A DNA stretch of 64,000 nucleotides, taken from positions 558,001 to 622,000 of the forward strand of contig NZ_JADVKT010000002.1 in NCBI RefSeq assembly GCF_016508255.1. Reading direction: 5' to 3'. The notes beneath the pieces are model-generated. The model made no database searches. It saw only the letters and a program-made list of their open reading frames with translations, and had not been told where the DNA came from. Position 1 is the stretch's first letter. The number at the start of each line of letters is the position of its first letter. This document shows positions 9,548-19,123 of this stretch, piece after piece. The position numbers and the translations under genes are program-made. The DNA comes from Acinetobacter calcoaceticus. GTDB taxonomy: Bacteria > Pseudomonadota > Gammaproteobacteria > Pseudomonadales > Moraxellaceae.

Positions 9548-10162
9548 GTGAAGATGGATCGTCAGGCTCAGTTCCGAGCAAGAGAAGTATTAATATTTCA
9601 GGTTGCGGAGCAATTATTGCTAGAAAATGGCGAAGCCGGAATGACACTTGATGTCTTGGCTGCTGAGCTTGATTTAGCAAAAGGAACTTTGTACAAACAC
9701 TTTCAAAGCAAAGATGAATTGTACATGCTATTGATTATTCGTAATGAACGTATGTTACTAGAAATGGTTCAAGATACTGAAAAGGCCTTTCCAGAGCACT
9801 TGGCTTTTTTTATGTTGCATCATTTACATCATCCTGAGCGGACAGTTTTATTTCATCAAATTGAGGAAAAACTTTCGATTACGGCTCAAGGTGTGCATCA
9901 CCTTTTTAATGAGCTTTATCAAGTGCGTAAACAGCGATTACGAATTATCATTCGCATGACAGATCACTATTTAGAATCTATTCAAAGTAATATGACGACT
10001 CGAGATTATCTGGCATCTATTTGGTCATTAACTCATGGTGCAGCAGCTATTCTTAACTCAAGTTTTTACCAACGATATTTAGGCTCAAGGGACACGTTAA
10101 GAGTGGCCTATATTGATCAGGCATTAGCCTTACCTAAACAAGCTGTTGAACAATACGCTTAA
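9548..10162 (+). CDS. TetR family transcriptional regulator
   Basis: A 204-residue regulator with an N-terminal helix-turn-helix at about residues 30-65, including the typical LAKGTLYKHFQSKDELY. The ligand-binding domain is divergent. GTG is chosen as start because AGAGAG lies 7 bases upstream; an ATG two codons later is possible. It sits between tatD and gspH with only 9 bases to gspH, so it is probably co-transcribed with neighbours rather than their dedicated repressor. Target unknown. Confidence 0.9.
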   Translation: MKMDRQAQFRAREVLIFQVAEQLLLENGEAGMTLDVLAAELDLAKGTLYKHFQSKDELYMLLIIRNERMLLEMVQDTEKAFPEHLAFFMLHHLHHPERTVLFHQIEEKLSITAQGVHHLFNELYQVRKQRLRIIIRMTDHYLESIQSNMTTRDYLASIWSLTHGAAAILNSSFYQRYLGSRDTLRVAYIDQALALPKQAVEQYA

Positions 10163-10171
10163 TAGGTCGAT

Positions 10172-10726
10172 ATGAAATCTCAATCACCACTTAAATCACA
10201 AAAAGGTTTTACCCTCATTGAAGTGATGGTGGTGATTGTTATTATGACCATTATGACCTCTTTGGTTGTACTCAACATAGGCGGGGTTGACCAAAAGAAA
10301 GCGATGCAAGCAAGAGAGTTATTTTTGCTTGATGTACATAAAGTTGGTAAAGAATCTCTTGATCAGTCTCGTGTTTTAGCTTTATCTACTATGAGTGAGA
10401 CTGACGTTTCCCCATTTTCTTATGAACTGTATGAATACCACGACCAGAGTAAATTACAGGTTCAGGATTTAAAAAACCGCTGGCAAAAATACCCAGAATT
10501 TACTACGCGTCAATTGCCTAAACATGTATATTTTACAGTACAGCCTCTAGACGGGCAGAGCTATTCAAAAGCGACTAATACGGATTTAGTTGGAGGCCAG
10601 ACTCCCCAGTTAATCTGGTTTGGAAATGGTGAAGCTAAAACAGTTAAAATACAGTTTTACTTTGAACAGAAACCAATTGGTTCAGAAATACAAATTGATC
10701 ATTTGGGTAAAATAAATGAAATCTAA
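10172..10726 (+). CDS. gspH: Type II secretion minor pseudopilin GspH (XcpU)
   Basis: A 184-residue prepilin-like protein with leader peptide, cleavage site KG/FTLIE at residues 11-15 and a following hydrophobic helix (VMVVIVIMTIMTSLVVL). Order H-I-J-K with the next three genes identifies it as the GspH minor pseudopilin of the type II secretion tip. The other gsp genes are not in this window, in line with the scattered T2SS loci known in Acinetobacter. Confidence 0.88.
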   Translation: MKSQSPLKSQKGFTLIEVMVVIVIMTIMTSLVVLNIGGVDQKKAMQARELFLLDVHKVGKESLDQSRVLALSTMSETDVSPFSYELYEYHDQSKLQVQDLKNRWQKYPEFTTRQLPKHVYFTVQPLDGQSYSKATNTDLVGGQTPQLIWFGNGEAKTVKIQFYFEQKPIGSEIQIDHLGKINEI

Positions 10727-11096
10727 AGGCTTTACTCTATTAGAAGTAATGGTGGCTTTAGCAATTTTTGCAGTAGCTGCTGTCGCATTAACTAAAGTGG
10801 CCATGCAATATACCCAATCTACCTCAAATGCAATTCTTAGAACAAAAGCTCAGTTTGTGGCAATGAATGAAGTCGCCTTGATGGAGATAAATCAAGAATG
10901 GCTCCAAGGCACTCAAAGTAAGCAGGCGACGTCTCAAGGTGAAACTTGGCAGATTGATAAATCTGCCCAATCCACAGTCAGTCCCAATGTTCAGAAAGTA
11001 GACTTGCAAATTAGCTTATATGATTCTGACAAGGGTAAAGTTCAAAATGGTATTACCCACTTGGTATTTTTTAATTATCCAATGAAAGCAAAATAA
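10716..11096 (+). CDS. gspI: Type II secretion minor pseudopilin GspI (XcpV)
   Basis: A 126-residue prepilin with a very short leader MKSKG/FTLLEVMVALAIFA and the T2SSI C-terminal domain. It overlaps gspH by 11 bases and its TAATG stop overlaps the gspJ start. GspI nucleates the GspI-J-K tip complex of the pseudopilus. Confidence 0.9.
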   Translation: MKSKGFTLLEVMVALAIFAVAAVALTKVAMQYTQSTSNAILRTKAQFVAMNEVALMEINQEWLQGTQSKQATSQGETWQIDKSAQSTVSPNVQKVDLQISLYDSDKGKVQNGITHLVFFNYPMKAK

Positions 11097-11797
11097 TGAT
11101 AAAAAATAAATGTTTTCGCACTCGAAGCATAGCTCCTCGTCTTGCGGCACGATCGAGCAGTGTTCGATTAACTCGTGCCTCAGGATTTACTTTAGTTGAA
11201 CTTTTAGTCGCCATTGCAATTTTTGCTGTTCTCTCCTTGTTAGGTTGGAAGATTTTTGATTATTTATTAAAAGTTCGTGATCGTAATGCTCAACATGAAG
11301 TACAGTTATTTGAATTACAAGATGCATATCAACAAGTTTTGCGAGATACATTACAAATTATACCTGTATCGGCAAATCAAGGCGGGCAGCTTCATCCAGC
11401 TTTAGAACTTGATAATCAGGTGCTCCATTTTAGTAAGGCAGGTGTTACTGATCCTTTAAAACAAGGTTTATCACCTTTTGAGCGTATTGAATATCGATAT
11501 GATCCTGATCAGAAAAAACTGTATCGTCTTAAATATAGCAATTTAAATACCTCAAATAGAGAGCAGCCTTTATCTAGCACTTTATTAAATCAGGTCGAAC
11601 AGTTTCAAGTTATGGTGCTAACGCCGCAAGAAGTGGCAAAGTGGCCAGAAATTAATCTGGATCCTACAAAGCCTGAAGAGTTTAGAAAACTGCCTAAAGG
11701 AATAAAAATACAACTCACAGTTGCAGGCGTAAGTTATGAGTGGATTTACAGCTTAAATCAAGCGGATTTGTCACTTTCAAAGCAAGGTGGACAATAA
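11096..11797 (+). CDS. gspJ: Type II secretion minor pseudopilin GspJ (XcpW) with an unusually long leader
   Basis: A 233-residue GspJ. The mature part starts SG/FTLVELLVAIAIFAVL, with cleavage after Gly30. The leader is about 30 residues, whereas its neighbours have 5 and 11. Between Lys5 and Gly30 lie 24 Arg- and Ser-rich codons of GC-rich, palindromic DNA (see the separate repeat entry). No alternative ATG, GTG or TTG lies in frame close to the cleavage site, and the ATG overlaps the gspI stop, so the long form appears genuine. The rest of the protein looks intact. Confidence 0.88.
   Translation: MIKNKCFRTRSIAPRLAARSSSVRLTRASGFTLVELLVAIAIFAVLSLLGWKIFDYLLKVRDRNAQHEVQLFELQDAYQQVLRDTLQIIPVSANQGGQLHPALELDNQVLHFSKAGVTDPLKQGLSPFERIEYRYDPDQKKLYRLKYSNLNTSNREQPLSSTLLNQVEQFQVMVLTPQEVAKWPEINLDPTKPEEFRKLPKGIKIQLTVAGVSYEWIYSLNQADLSLSKQGGQ
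11117..11181. repeat. GC-rich palindromic segment inside the gspJ leader
   Basis: I count 37 G or C in these 65 bases (57%), against roughly 38-40% for the surroundings. GCACGA (11147-11152) pairs with TCGTGC (11173-11178), and inside it TCGA (11153-11156) pairs with TCGA (11164-11167). The element adds whole codons without a stop, so gspJ stays in frame. It looks like a small inserted palindromic unit; no second copy is obvious in this window, so repeat status in the genome is inferred. Confidence 0.55.
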
Positions 11798-12756
11798 TGT
11801 TACTCAATAAAAAAAATCAACAAGGTGTAGCGTTACTCACAATTTTGATTATGGTGGCATTGGCTACAATTTTAGCGGCTTCTATTGCAAAGCATCAGAC
11901 CAATACGATGGAAAATACTGGTTATTTAATGCGTCAAAATCAGTCATTATTATATGCCAAAAGTGCTGAAGCTTTTTTTTCAGAGTTATTAATTCAAGAT
12001 GCAAACAATGCTGGTGGTGTTGATCATTTAAAAGAAACATGGGCACAGCCAATGCCTCCTTTTCCAATAGAAGATGGATCTGTGTCAGGGCGTTTAATAG
12101 ATGAATCAGGGAAATTTAACCTAAACAATTTAACAACCAATGACGGCAAGGTAAATGAAGCTGCTAAAAACTGGTTTGAGCGCTTACTTGTACGTGTGGG
12201 CTTGCCGGCAGAGTTAAGCCAAGCTGTTATTGATTGGCAAGATCCAGATGATGAACCATCTGGACCTATGGGAGCAGAAAGTAGTTATTATGAAGGCCTT
12301 GATCCTAGTTATTTAGCTTCAAATGCTAAATTTCATAGTATTGAAGAATTGAAGTTAGTAAAGGGTTTTGATGGCAAGAAATATGATTTAATTGCTCCAT
12401 ATATTTCTGCCTTACCCGGAAATACAAAAGTAAATATTAATACGGCCTCACCATTAGTCTTAGCGAGTATTGATCAAAAAATAGATTTAGGGGCAGTAGA
12501 AAAAGAACTTCAAATGCGCCAACAAAATTTGAAATTCTTTCAAAACGTTGATGAATTATGGCAATTGAATACTTTTTCAACAGTTGATACTCAAAAGAGA
12601 ACTGAGGTGAATAGCCTTTTAGATGTAAAGTCGAGTTTTTTTCAAGCACAAATTGAGGTCATGCTAAATAATAGAAAAAGACAATTTACAAGTGCACTAA
12701 TGCGTAATGATAAACGGGTTTATGTTTATTCTAGAAATATTTCGCCATTTAACTAG
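11797..12756 (+). CDS. gspK: Type II secretion minor pseudopilin GspK (XcpX)
   Basis: ATG at 11797 overlaps the gspJ stop by one base. An in-frame start at 11740 is rejected because it lies inside gspJ and would bury the leader. The 319-residue product has the atypical GspK leader MLLNKKNQQG/VALLTILIMV without Glu5. A large alpha-helical domain follows, containing SGKFNLNNL and KVNINTASPLVL (helix-hairpin-helix-like). GspK caps the pseudopilus tip with GspI and GspJ. Confidence 0.92.
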   Translation: MLLNKKNQQGVALLTILIMVALATILAASIAKHQTNTMENTGYLMRQNQSLLYAKSAEAFFSELLIQDANNAGGVDHLKETWAQPMPPFPIEDGSVSGRLIDESGKFNLNNLTTNDGKVNEAAKNWFERLLVRVGLPAELSQAVIDWQDPDDEPSGPMGAESSYYEGLDPSYLASNAKFHSIEELKLVKGFDGKKYDLIAPYISALPGNTKVNINTASPLVLASIDQKIDLGAVEKELQMRQQNLKFFQNVDELWQLNTFSTVDTQKRTEVNSLLDVKSSFFQAQIEVMLNNRKRQFTSALMRNDKRVYVYSRNISPFN

Positions 12757-12813
12757 TTGAAAAAATATAATTTATTTATTTCTGTAGTGTTGTTGAATAG
12801 GCATTATTAGGTA

Positions 12814-12839
12814 TTATTCTAATGGGCATAATAGAATAA
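12814..12839 (+). terminator. AT-rich hairpin after gspK, possible weak terminator
   Basis: TTATTCTA (12814-12821) and TAGAATAA (12832-12839) can form an 8-bp stem with a 10-base loop. There is no long T-run after it, and the stem is AT-only apart from one pair, so termination would be inefficient. It lies in the 229-bp gap between gspK and queD, which otherwise holds only the queD promoter region. Confidence 0.3.
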
Positions 12840-12947
12840 AGATCAATTTTCCATATGTTTATCTTCAATATTTCTTCATAAGTCTTATCATACTTTTCGC
12901 TAATTGTTTCTAATTGAAAAGTGGTGCGAAGTTTTTGCCTTTTGCTT

Positions 12948-12953
12948 TATAAT
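12948..12953 (+). promoter_or_regulatory. Probable -10 element of the queD promoter
   Basis: A perfect TATAAT lies 33 bases upstream of the queD ATG. No good -35 hexamer is found 16-18 bases further upstream. The call rests on the -10 and its position at the end of a non-coding gap. Confidence 0.45.
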
Positions 12954-12985
12954 AATGTTCTTAGAAGGAATGATCGATTTGGCAC

Positions 12986-13582
12986 ATGTTAATTCGTAAG
13001 TTATTTAAGTTTGAAAATGCACATGTTGTACGTAACTGTACTTCGGATCGTTGTAAGCGATCAATTCATGGACATAGCTATAAGGTCGAATTATTGCTTA
13101 AAGCTTCAAAATTAGATCATGGACAAATGGTTTATGATTTTGGGCTTTTAAAAGGAGTAATAAAAGACCTTATTGATAGCTTCGATCATGCAATCTGTTT
13201 TTGGGAAAAAGATGATTCTCAATATATTGATGCTTGTCAGACTTTTAGTGCTCGTTGGATTTCTTTACCTATTTCACCGTCGGCTGAGCAGTTCTCTCGT
13301 ATTTTCTTTTATCTAGCTCAGCAAGTTTTAAAATCAACAATCACTCAAAATGGGGAAGGTGATGTTGAGGTTTATTCAGTTATTGTTCATGAGACTGATA
13401 CTGGATATGCTCAAAGTTTTATTGAAGATATTCAAAACGAACAAATGGGAATTTTAAGTCTTGATGGAATTGTTTTTTCAGAACAAATTCAGATAGAGTG
13501 GGCAAATCCGCAAATGTATGAAGACTTGAAAAAAGGGATGAAATTTAATAATCCTCAAGTTGATTTGCAAGTCGAAGTGTAA
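12986..13582 (+). CDS. queD: 6-carboxytetrahydropterin synthase QueD family
   Basis: A 198-residue member of the PTPS/QueD fold. The zinc histidines are visible at H13, H28 and H30 (SIHGH), the catalytic-type Cys at C23 and a HETDTGYA segment near residue 135. QueD makes 6-carboxy-tetrahydropterin, the second step of queuosine precursor synthesis. The protein is longer than the ~120-residue E. coli QueD, with extra sequence in the middle and a C-terminal extension. A PTPS-like variant with another product cannot be excluded. Confidence 0.8.
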   Translation: MLIRKLFKFENAHVVRNCTSDRCKRSIHGHSYKVELLLKASKLDHGQMVYDFGLLKGVIKDLIDSFDHAICFWEKDDSQYIDACQTFSARWISLPISPSAEQFSRIFFYLAQQVLKSTITQNGEGDVEVYSVIVHETDTGYAQSFIEDIQNEQMGILSLDGIVFSEQIQIEWANPQMYEDLKKGMKFNNPQVDLQVEV

Positions 13583-13631
13583 ATCGAATTACTCTATTTG
13601 TAGAATTGAAAATTGATCTAGGATGACATTA

Positions 13632-14345
13632 ATGCAATTAACTGAGCAACAGCAAGATAAACTCAGTAAAGTTCAATTAGAAGAAAGCTGGAAAAGATCT
13701 TTAGCACCTTTTTTGTTAAGTCCTCAAATGGATAATTTGCGCGATTTCTTATTTCAAGAAAAACAAGCCCAAAAAATAATATATCCACCGAGTAAACAAA
13801 TCTTTAGCGCCCTAAATACGACACCATTGGCTGATGTGAAAGTCGTGATTTTAGGGCAAGATCCATATCATGGGCCGAACCAAGCAAATGGATTAAGTTT
13901 TTCTGTTCAAAAAGGTATTGCATTACCCCCGTCTTTACGTAATATTTTTCATGAATTGCATACAGATTTGGGTATTCCAGCTCCTCGCCATGGTGACTTA
14001 ACGAAATGGGCTAACCAAGGTGTGCTTTTACTGAATAGCGTGCTTACTGTTGAAGCTGGGCAGCCAACTTCCCATCAAAAGCAAGGTTGGGAAGCATTTA
14101 CTGATGAAGTTATTGATGTTCTGAATGAGCAAAGAGAGCATGTAGTATTTATTTTGTGGGGTGCTTATGCACAGCGCAAAGGACAACGTATAAATAGAGA
14201 TAGACACCTGGTTTTAACCGCCGCACATCCATCACCTCTTGCTGCAAATAGAGGTGGTTTTTTTGGATGCAAAGTGTTCTCAAAAACAAATCAATATTTG
14301 AAACAACATGGCATTGAGCCCATAGACTGGCAATTGGACGCATGA
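13632..14345 (+). CDS. ung: Uracil-DNA glycosylase
   Basis: A 237-residue family 1 UDG that removes uracil from DNA. The water-activating motif GQDPYHG is at residues 75-81, and the Leu-intercalation segment [10 protein letters not shown] near the C-terminus. An upstream ATG at 13623 exists, but TAGGAT is well placed only for the ATG at 13632, whose MQLTEQ N-terminus agrees with Acinetobacter homologues I know. The next gene overlaps the stop by 4 bases. Confidence 0.96.
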   Translation: MQLTEQQQDKLSKVQLEESWKRSLAPFLLSPQMDNLRDFLFQEKQAQKIIYPPSKQIFSALNTTPLADVKVVILGQDPYHGPNQANGLSFSVQKGIALPPSLRNIFHELHTDLGIPAPRHGDLTKWANQGVLLLNSVLTVEAGQPTSHQKQGWEAFTDEVIDVLNEQREHVVFILWGAYAQRKGQRINRDRHLVLTAAHPSPLAANRGGFFGCKVFSKTNQYLKQHGIEPIDWQLDA

Positions 14346-15466
14346 TGAACTCTCCCAATGTAAATAACTATCACCCGGATTTGGTGGTTGAAGAAGCAAA
14401 AAACGGCTGGCGTATAGTACGTTTGAATCGTCCTAAGTCATTGCATGCTTTAGATGAATCAATCGTAACGGCATTATTACGTGTATTTGAAGATTTTCGT
14501 GATGATGAGAGCGTTAAAGCAATTTGGTTAGATTCAACTACTCCAAAAGCTTTTTGTGCAGGTGGTGACGTTAGAAAATTGCGTCAGCTTGTTATAAATC
14601 AAGAAGTAGACACTGCGAATAAGTTTTTTCAGCAAGAATATGCTTTAGACTTACTCTTGCATAATTACGCTAAACCCGTGGTTGTTTGGGGTGAAGGCTA
14701 TGTTATGGGTGGTGGTTTGGGCTTGTTTATGGCAGCACCATTCCGTCTAGTAACTCCATATTCTCGTTTGGCAATGCCTGAGATTAATATTGGTTTATAT
14801 CCTGATGTGGGGGCGAGCCGTTTTCTTGCAGATCGTGGTCCAATAGGTTTGTTTACTGGTTTAACTGGTTCAATCATGACGGCTGCTGGAGCGTATAGCA
14901 TCGGTTGGGCAACACATATTTGTGAAGCACAGCGTGATAATGTTTTGCAAAAAGTTTTAAATATTAATTGGGCTCATTATCCTGCTGGGGATTTCCGCGC
15001 GATTGATGATACTTTAAATAGTTTGCATCGCCCAGTTGCGGCAGGCCCATTGCAGAACTCGCTTGATGTGATTCATAGCGTTTGCCGTGGTTTTAATTTT
15101 GAACAAGATTATCAAGCTATTGTTAGTTTGCGTGATGCTAGTAGTGATTGGCTTCGTCAAGCGAGTGAGAACTTGCAAAAAGGATCTCCTAGTACTGCGG
15201 CAATTACTTGGTTACTGTGGCAATGGGGTAAACAGATACACTCTTGGGATGAGGTTTTTGATCTAGAAGCTCAGATTTCTGAGTGGAAAATTCGTCATCC
15301 TGACTTTGTAGAAGGGGTTCGTGCGCGCTTGGTTGATAAAGATTTATCTCCAGAGTGGAAACCATGTGAAGACTTAAGTCTAAGAGGTATATTAGCTGAT
15401 GGTCCACCAATCACTTCAATAGATAGTTGGAATGCTTTGCTTAGACAACATGGTGTGATCACTTAA
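14342..15466 (+). CDS. Enoyl-CoA hydratase/isomerase family, 3-hydroxyisobutyryl-CoA hydrolase-like
   Basis: A 374-residue crotonase-fold protein. Oxyanion-hole segments [11 protein letters not shown] and [15 protein letters not shown] are present, with [18 protein letters not shown] typical of the HIBCH branch (valine degradation, hydrolysis of 3-hydroxyisobutyryl-CoA). Length fits HIBCH better than the ~260-residue hydratases. There are no valine-degradation neighbours; it is flanked by ung (4-base overlap) and tadA, so the pathway assignment is by family only. Confidence 0.82.
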   Translation: MMNSPNVNNYHPDLVVEEAKNGWRIVRLNRPKSLHALDESIVTALLRVFEDFRDDESVKAIWLDSTTPKAFCAGGDVRKLRQLVINQEVDTANKFFQQEYALDLLLHNYAKPVVVWGEGYVMGGGLGLFMAAPFRLVTPYSRLAMPEINIGLYPDVGASRFLADRGPIGLFTGLTGSIMTAAGAYSIGWATHICEAQRDNVLQKVLNINWAHYPAGDFRAIDDTLNSLHRPVAAGPLQNSLDVIHSVCRGFNFEQDYQAIVSLRDASSDWLRQASENLQKGSPSTAAITWLLWQWGKQIHSWDEVFDLEAQISEWKIRHPDFVEGVRARLVDKDLSPEWKPCEDLSLRGILADGPPITSIDSWNALLRQHGVIT

Positions 15467-15471
15467 AATAC

Positions 15472-15975
15472 ATGACTGAATATAGTGATGAATATTGGAT
15501 GCAGCTTGCTTACGAGCAAGCTGAATTAGCCGCTCAGCAGGGCGAGATCCCGGTTGGAGCGGTTGTGGTGAGCCAAAATCAAGTGATTGGATCTGGCTAT
15601 AATGCTCCAATTAGTTTGTTAGATCCAACTGCACATGCAGAAATTCAAGCTATCCGCGCAGCATGCTTATCATTAGATAATTATCGCTTACCCGAAGATG
15701 CAATTTTATATGTCACTCTTGAGCCATGCACAATGTGTGTAGGTGCATTAGTCCATGCGAGAATCAAACATGTAGTTTTTGGCACAACAGAACCTAAAGC
15801 AGGTTCATTAGTGAGTACTCGTCAATTACTGCAACATGGTTATTACAATCACAGATTTACCTTTCAACAAGGTTGCTTGCAAGAAAAATGTGCCCAACAA
15901 CTCAGTCATTTTTTTAAACAAAGACGTGAGCAAAAGAAACTCGAAAAACAACAAAAAACGTCCTTAAATGATTAA
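15472..15975 (+). CDS. tadA: tRNA-specific adenosine deaminase TadA
   Basis: A 167-residue zinc deaminase converting A34 to inosine in tRNA-Arg(ACG). The HAE motif (H55, E57) and PCTMC (C86, C89) give the zinc site and proton shuttle. The C-terminal basic tail (QRREQKKLEKQQK) is typical. It starts 5 bases after the preceding gene. Confidence 0.95.
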   Translation: MTEYSDEYWMQLAYEQAELAAQQGEIPVGAVVVSQNQVIGSGYNAPISLLDPTAHAEIQAIRAACLSLDNYRLPEDAILYVTLEPCTMCVGALVHARIKHVVFGTTEPKAGSLVSTRQLLQHGYYNHRFTFQQGCLQEKCAQQLSHFFKQRREQKKLEKQQKTSLND

Positions 15976-15989
15976 AAAGTAACATGGGC

Positions 15990-16031
15990 TTATGGCAAAC
16001 TAGCGCAATTTTACTGCCATAATTCTATTTA
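15990..16031 (+). terminator. Hairpin downstream of tadA
   Basis: TTATGGCA (15990-15997) pairs with TGCCATAA (16015-16022) around a 17-base loop. TTCTATTTAATTT follows. The loop is long but the downstream T-rich stretch makes a terminator plausible between tadA and the SRPBCC gene. Confidence 0.45.
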
Positions 16032-16050
16032 ATTTAATAAGGAATATTCA

Positions 16051-16491
16051 ATGCGTAATGTAATTACTGTAAAAAAAGAATTTAATGCACCTCTTACCGA
16101 TGTATTTAATTTGCTCTCTAAACATGCAACCTACAATACTGCTTTTGCACCTTTGCAAGTTGTACGTGTGAAAGACTCAGCCGATTCTAAAAGACCTGAT
16201 GGTTTAGGCTCTGTTCGTCGTATGGGATTTGGTCCAATCAAGCCACTAAAAGAAGAAATTACATTGCTTGAAGAAAATAAAAGCATTGAATATAAATTAA
16301 TAGACAATCCTTTGATTAAACACCATTTAGGTAGAATCGAGTTTTCTGAAATTACCCCCTATATAACTTTAGTTACATATCGCATCGAGTTAACAGCAAA
16401 AGCTCCAGTGGTAAGTAAATTAATCCTTGCACAGCTAAAACTAGCCATTACACTAGGCTTTTCGAGATTAGCTAAAGCAATTGCTTCTTAG
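16051..16491 (+). CDS. SRPBCC (START-like) family protein
   Basis: A 146-residue protein beginning [20 protein letters not shown], the usual start of SRPBCC/polyketide-cyclase-like lipid-binding folds. No catalytic residues can be assigned and the ligand is unknown. It is preceded by AAGGAA and followed by cmk, which starts 10 bases later. Function left open. Confidence 0.75.
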   Translation: MRNVITVKKEFNAPLTDVFNLLSKHATYNTAFAPLQVVRVKDSADSKRPDGLGSVRRMGFGPIKPLKEEITLLEENKSIEYKLIDNPLIKHHLGRIEFSEITPYITLVTYRIELTAKAPVVSKLILAQLKLAITLGFSRLAKAIAS

Positions 16492-16501
16492 TGAGAGTTC
16501 A

Positions 16502-17182
16502 ATGACAGTTCAAATTATTACTATTGATGGTCCGAGTGGTTCAGGTAAAGGAACATTGGCTGCGAAACTTGCAGCACATTATCAATATCATTTACTCGAT
16601 TCGGGTGCCTTATATCGTTTATTAGGGTTGTCATTACATAAACACGATTTATTAGAGAAATTAGACAGTCAACTCGATCAGTGCATTCAATATGCACGTC
16701 AACTGGATATTAAGTTTGAAACTTCCGCAGCAGGGATTTTAGTTTTTCTAGATGGCGAAGATGTATCTCAAACAATTCGTACGGAACGCGTGGGTGAATA
16801 TGCATCGAAAGTTGCAGCAATTCCAGAACTTAGACAGGCATTATTTGAGCGACAAAGAGCTTTTGCACAAAATCCAGGTTTAGTTGCAGATGGTCGTGAC
16901 ATGGCAACGGCTATTTTTCCTGAAGCAAATGCGAAAATTTATCTAACAGCTTCAGCTGAGTCGCGTGCCGAGCGAAGAGTAAAACAGTTGCAGGGCATGG
17001 GCCTAGATGCTAAAATAAACGACATTTTAGCTAATATACAGGCGCGTGACAAAAGAGATATGGAGCGAGAAGTTGCTCCGCTCAAGCCAGCCAAAGATGC
17101 TTATATCATTGATAGTTCGGAATTAACGATCGATCAGGTATTTAAATTAATGGTTGAGTATGTCGATAGCCGTACCATTTAG
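16502..17182 (+). CDS. cmk: Cytidylate kinase
   Basis: A 226-residue CMP/dCMP kinase with the P-loop GPSGSGKGT at residues 10-18. LLDSGALYR and [11 protein letters not shown] are its substrate motifs. The ATG at 16502 is preferred; an upstream in-frame start at 16481 would overlap the previous gene and add seven residues absent from the family. The cmk-rpsA-ihfB order is conserved in gammaproteobacteria. Confidence 0.95.
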   Translation: MTVQIITIDGPSGSGKGTLAAKLAAHYQYHLLDSGALYRLLGLSLHKHDLLEKLDSQLDQCIQYARQLDIKFETSAAGILVFLDGEDVSQTIRTERVGEYASKVAAIPELRQALFERQRAFAQNPGLVADGRDMATAIFPEANAKIYLTASAESRAERRVKQLQGMGLDAKINDILANIQARDKRDMEREVAPLKPAKDAYIIDSSELTIDQVFKLMVEYVDSRTI

Positions 17183-17211
17183 CAAATAGAATTATCAGTG
17201 GACGCATAGCT

Positions 17212-17274
17212 TGATCAGTCTATAAAGACTATGTTGATACTTAACTAAACCGGCCTTGTCTGATCCAAGACCGC
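17212..17274 (+). promoter_or_regulatory. rpsA leader with two small hairpins
   Basis: AGTC-TATAAA-GACT (17217-17230) and a CTTG/CAAG stem flanked by CGG/CCG (about 17251-17273) lie just before the rpsA start. In E. coli S1 represses its own translation through a structured leader. The position and structure here suggest the same type of control, but the fold itself is not obviously conserved. Confidence 0.35.
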
Positions 17275-17293
17275 GGAATTTATCAGGTATATC

Positions 17294-18967
17294 ATGACCG
17301 AATCTTTTGCAGCCCTCTTTGAAGAAAGTGAATTAAACCTCAACGTTGAAAAGGGTGCAGTCATCCAAGGTGTTGTTGTAAACATCGATAGCGACTGGGT
17401 AACTGTTGACACTGGCCTAAAGTCTGAAGGCATTGTTGACCGTGCTGAATTTTTAAATGAACAACGTGAACTTGAAGTTCAGGTTGGTGATACTGTTGAC
17501 GTAGTTGTTGAAGCTCTTGACAACGGTATGGGTCAAACAGTTTTATCACGTGAAAAAGCTAAGCGTGCTGAAACTTGGACTAAACTTGAAAAAATCTTTG
17601 AAGATGGCGAAATCGTTACTGGTGTTATCTCTGGTAAAGTTAAAGGCGGTTTCACTGTTGACATCGGTCCTGTTCGTGCATTCTTACCAGGTTCATTAGT
17701 TGACACTCGTCCTATCCGTGACACTACTCACCTTGAAGGTAAAGAGTTAGAGTTTAAAGTAATCAAACTTGATGCTAAACGTAATAACGTTGTTGTATCT
17801 CGTCGTGCTGTTATGGAAGCTGAATCTTCTGCTGACCGTGAAGCATTACTTGCTCAACTTGAAGAAGGTCAAACAGTTACAGGTACAATCAAGAACCTTA
17901 CTGATTACGGCGCATTCGTTGATCTTGGCGGTATTGATGGTCTTCTCCATATCACAGATATGGCTTGGAAACGTATCAAGCACCCTTCAGAAGTTGTTGA
18001 AGTTGGTCAAGAAGTTACTGTTAAAGTACTTAAATTTGACCGTGAGCGTAACCGCGTATCTTTAGGCCTTAAACAATTAGGCGAAGATCCATGGTTAGCG
18101 ATCATGAGCCGTTACCCTAAAGGTTCTATCGTTAAAGCTCGTGTAACTAACTTAACTGACTACGGTTGTTTCGCTGAAATCGCTGAAGGCGTTGAAGGTT
18201 TAGTTCACGTTTCTGAAATGGACCACACTAACAAAAACATCCACCCATCTAAAGTTGTTCAGATCGGTGATGAAGTTGATGTTATGGTTCTTGAAGTTGA
18301 CGAAGAACGTCGTCGTATCAGCCTTGGTATCAAACAAACTCGTGCTAACCCATGGGAAGAGTTTGCTAAAGCTCATGAGAAAGGCGAAAAAGTATCTGGT
18401 ACTATCAAGTCTATCACTGACTTTGGTATCTTCATTGGCTTGAATGGCGGTATCGACGGTTTAGTACACTTGTCTGATATTTCTTGGAACGAGCAAGGTG
18501 AAGAAGCTATTCGTCGTTACAAGAAAGGTGACACTGTTGAAGCTGTTATCTTGTCTGTAGACGCTGAAGGCAACCGTATCAGCCTTGGTATCAAGCAATT
18601 GAACAGCGATCCGTTCAATGATTTCTTAGCTGCTAACGAACGCGGTGCTTTAGTTAAAGGTACTGTAACTGCAGTTGATGCTCGTGGCGCAACTGTTAAG
18701 TTAGCTGACGAAGTAGAAGCTACTCTTAAAGCTTCTGAAATCAACCGTGACCGCGTTGAAGATGCAACTAAATTCTTAGAAGTTGGTCAAGAAGTTGAAG
18801 CGAAAATCATCAACGTTGATCGTAAATCTCGCTCTATCAACTTGTCTGTTAAAGCAAAAGACGAAGCTGAAGAGAAAGAAGCAGTTGCTAGCTTGCGTAC
18901 AGCAACAACAAGTCAAGAAAATGGTCCTAAGACTATTGGTGACTTGATCAAAGCACAAATGAAGTAA
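17294..18967 (+). CDS. rpsA: 30S ribosomal protein S1
   Basis: A 557-residue S1, same length as in E. coli, with six OB-fold S1 repeats. The repeats are recognised by the recurring pattern G-x-I/V-x-x-x-x-D-Y-G-x-F-V and HxS/T motifs ([24 protein letters not shown]). It binds mRNA and promotes initiation on structured or leader-rich messages. Codon use is strongly biased, as expected for a highly expressed gene. The many open antisense frames across it reflect this bias and are not genes. Confidence 0.98.
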   Translation: MTESFAALFEESELNLNVEKGAVIQGVVVNIDSDWVTVDTGLKSEGIVDRAEFLNEQRELEVQVGDTVDVVVEALDNGMGQTVLSREKAKRAETWTKLEKIFEDGEIVTGVISGKVKGGFTVDIGPVRAFLPGSLVDTRPIRDTTHLEGKELEFKVIKLDAKRNNVVVSRRAVMEAESSADREALLAQLEEGQTVTGTIKNLTDYGAFVDLGGIDGLLHITDMAWKRIKHPSEVVEVGQEVTVKVLKFDRERNRVSLGLKQLGEDPWLAIMSRYPKGSIVKARVTNLTDYGCFAEIAEGVEGLVHVSEMDHTNKNIHPSKVVQIGDEVDVMVLEVDEERRRISLGIKQTRANPWEEFAKAHEKGEKVSGTIKSITDFGIFIGLNGGIDGLVHLSDISWNEQGEEAIRRYKKGDTVEAVILSVDAEGNRISLGIKQLNSDPFNDFLAANERGALVKGTVTAVDARGATVKLADEVEATLKASEINRDRVEDATKFLEVGQEVEAKIINVDRKSRSINLSVKAKDEAEEKEAVASLRTATTSQENGPKTIGDLIKAQMK

Positions 18968-18976
18968 TACGTTAAC

Positions 18977-19012
18977 AAAGTACAGTTTCATGTAACGGAA
19001 TTGTACTTTTTA
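18977..19012 (+). terminator. Hairpin after rpsA
   Basis: AAAGTACA (18977-18984) pairs with TGTACTTT (19002-19009), followed by TTTAT. An 8-bp stem with a 17-base loop and a short U-run fits a modest intrinsic terminator 9 bases after the S1 stop. Confidence 0.55.
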
Positions 19013-19025
19013 TACAAATTACTGT

Positions 19026-19066
19026 AAACGGTAGCCTAGTATTCAACATACTGCGCTACCGTTTTG
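19026..19066 (+). terminator. Second, longer hairpin between rpsA and ihfB
   Basis: AAACGGTAGC (19026-19035) pairs with GCTACCGTTT (19055-19064), with an inner AGTAT/ATACT pair. The stem is 10 bp plus 5 bp, with TTG after it. Two consecutive hairpins suggest rpsA is strongly separated from ihfB, or that the mRNA 3' end is protected. Confidence 0.5.
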
Positions 19067-19123
19067 TATTTAAACAGGTTATTATCAGATGACATAGAGT
19101 AGCAATAAATAACGAGGTCGTAG

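Noticed and set aside
10172..12756. Minor pilins of a type IV pilus (fimT/pilV/pilW/pilX)
   Set aside because: The H-I-J-K order and the GspK-type last protein without Glu5 identify the type II secretion tip instead.
17543..17558. Sequence close to the parS consensus (TCACGTGAAA core) inside rpsA
   Set aside because: It encodes part of the S1 protein, is 15 kb from parAB and differs at three positions; chance in coding DNA is the simpler explanation. ParB ChIP would decide.
17300..18990. Several long open frames on both strands across rpsA
   Set aside because: They arise from the strong codon bias of S1 and have no ribosome-binding sites or family resemblance.
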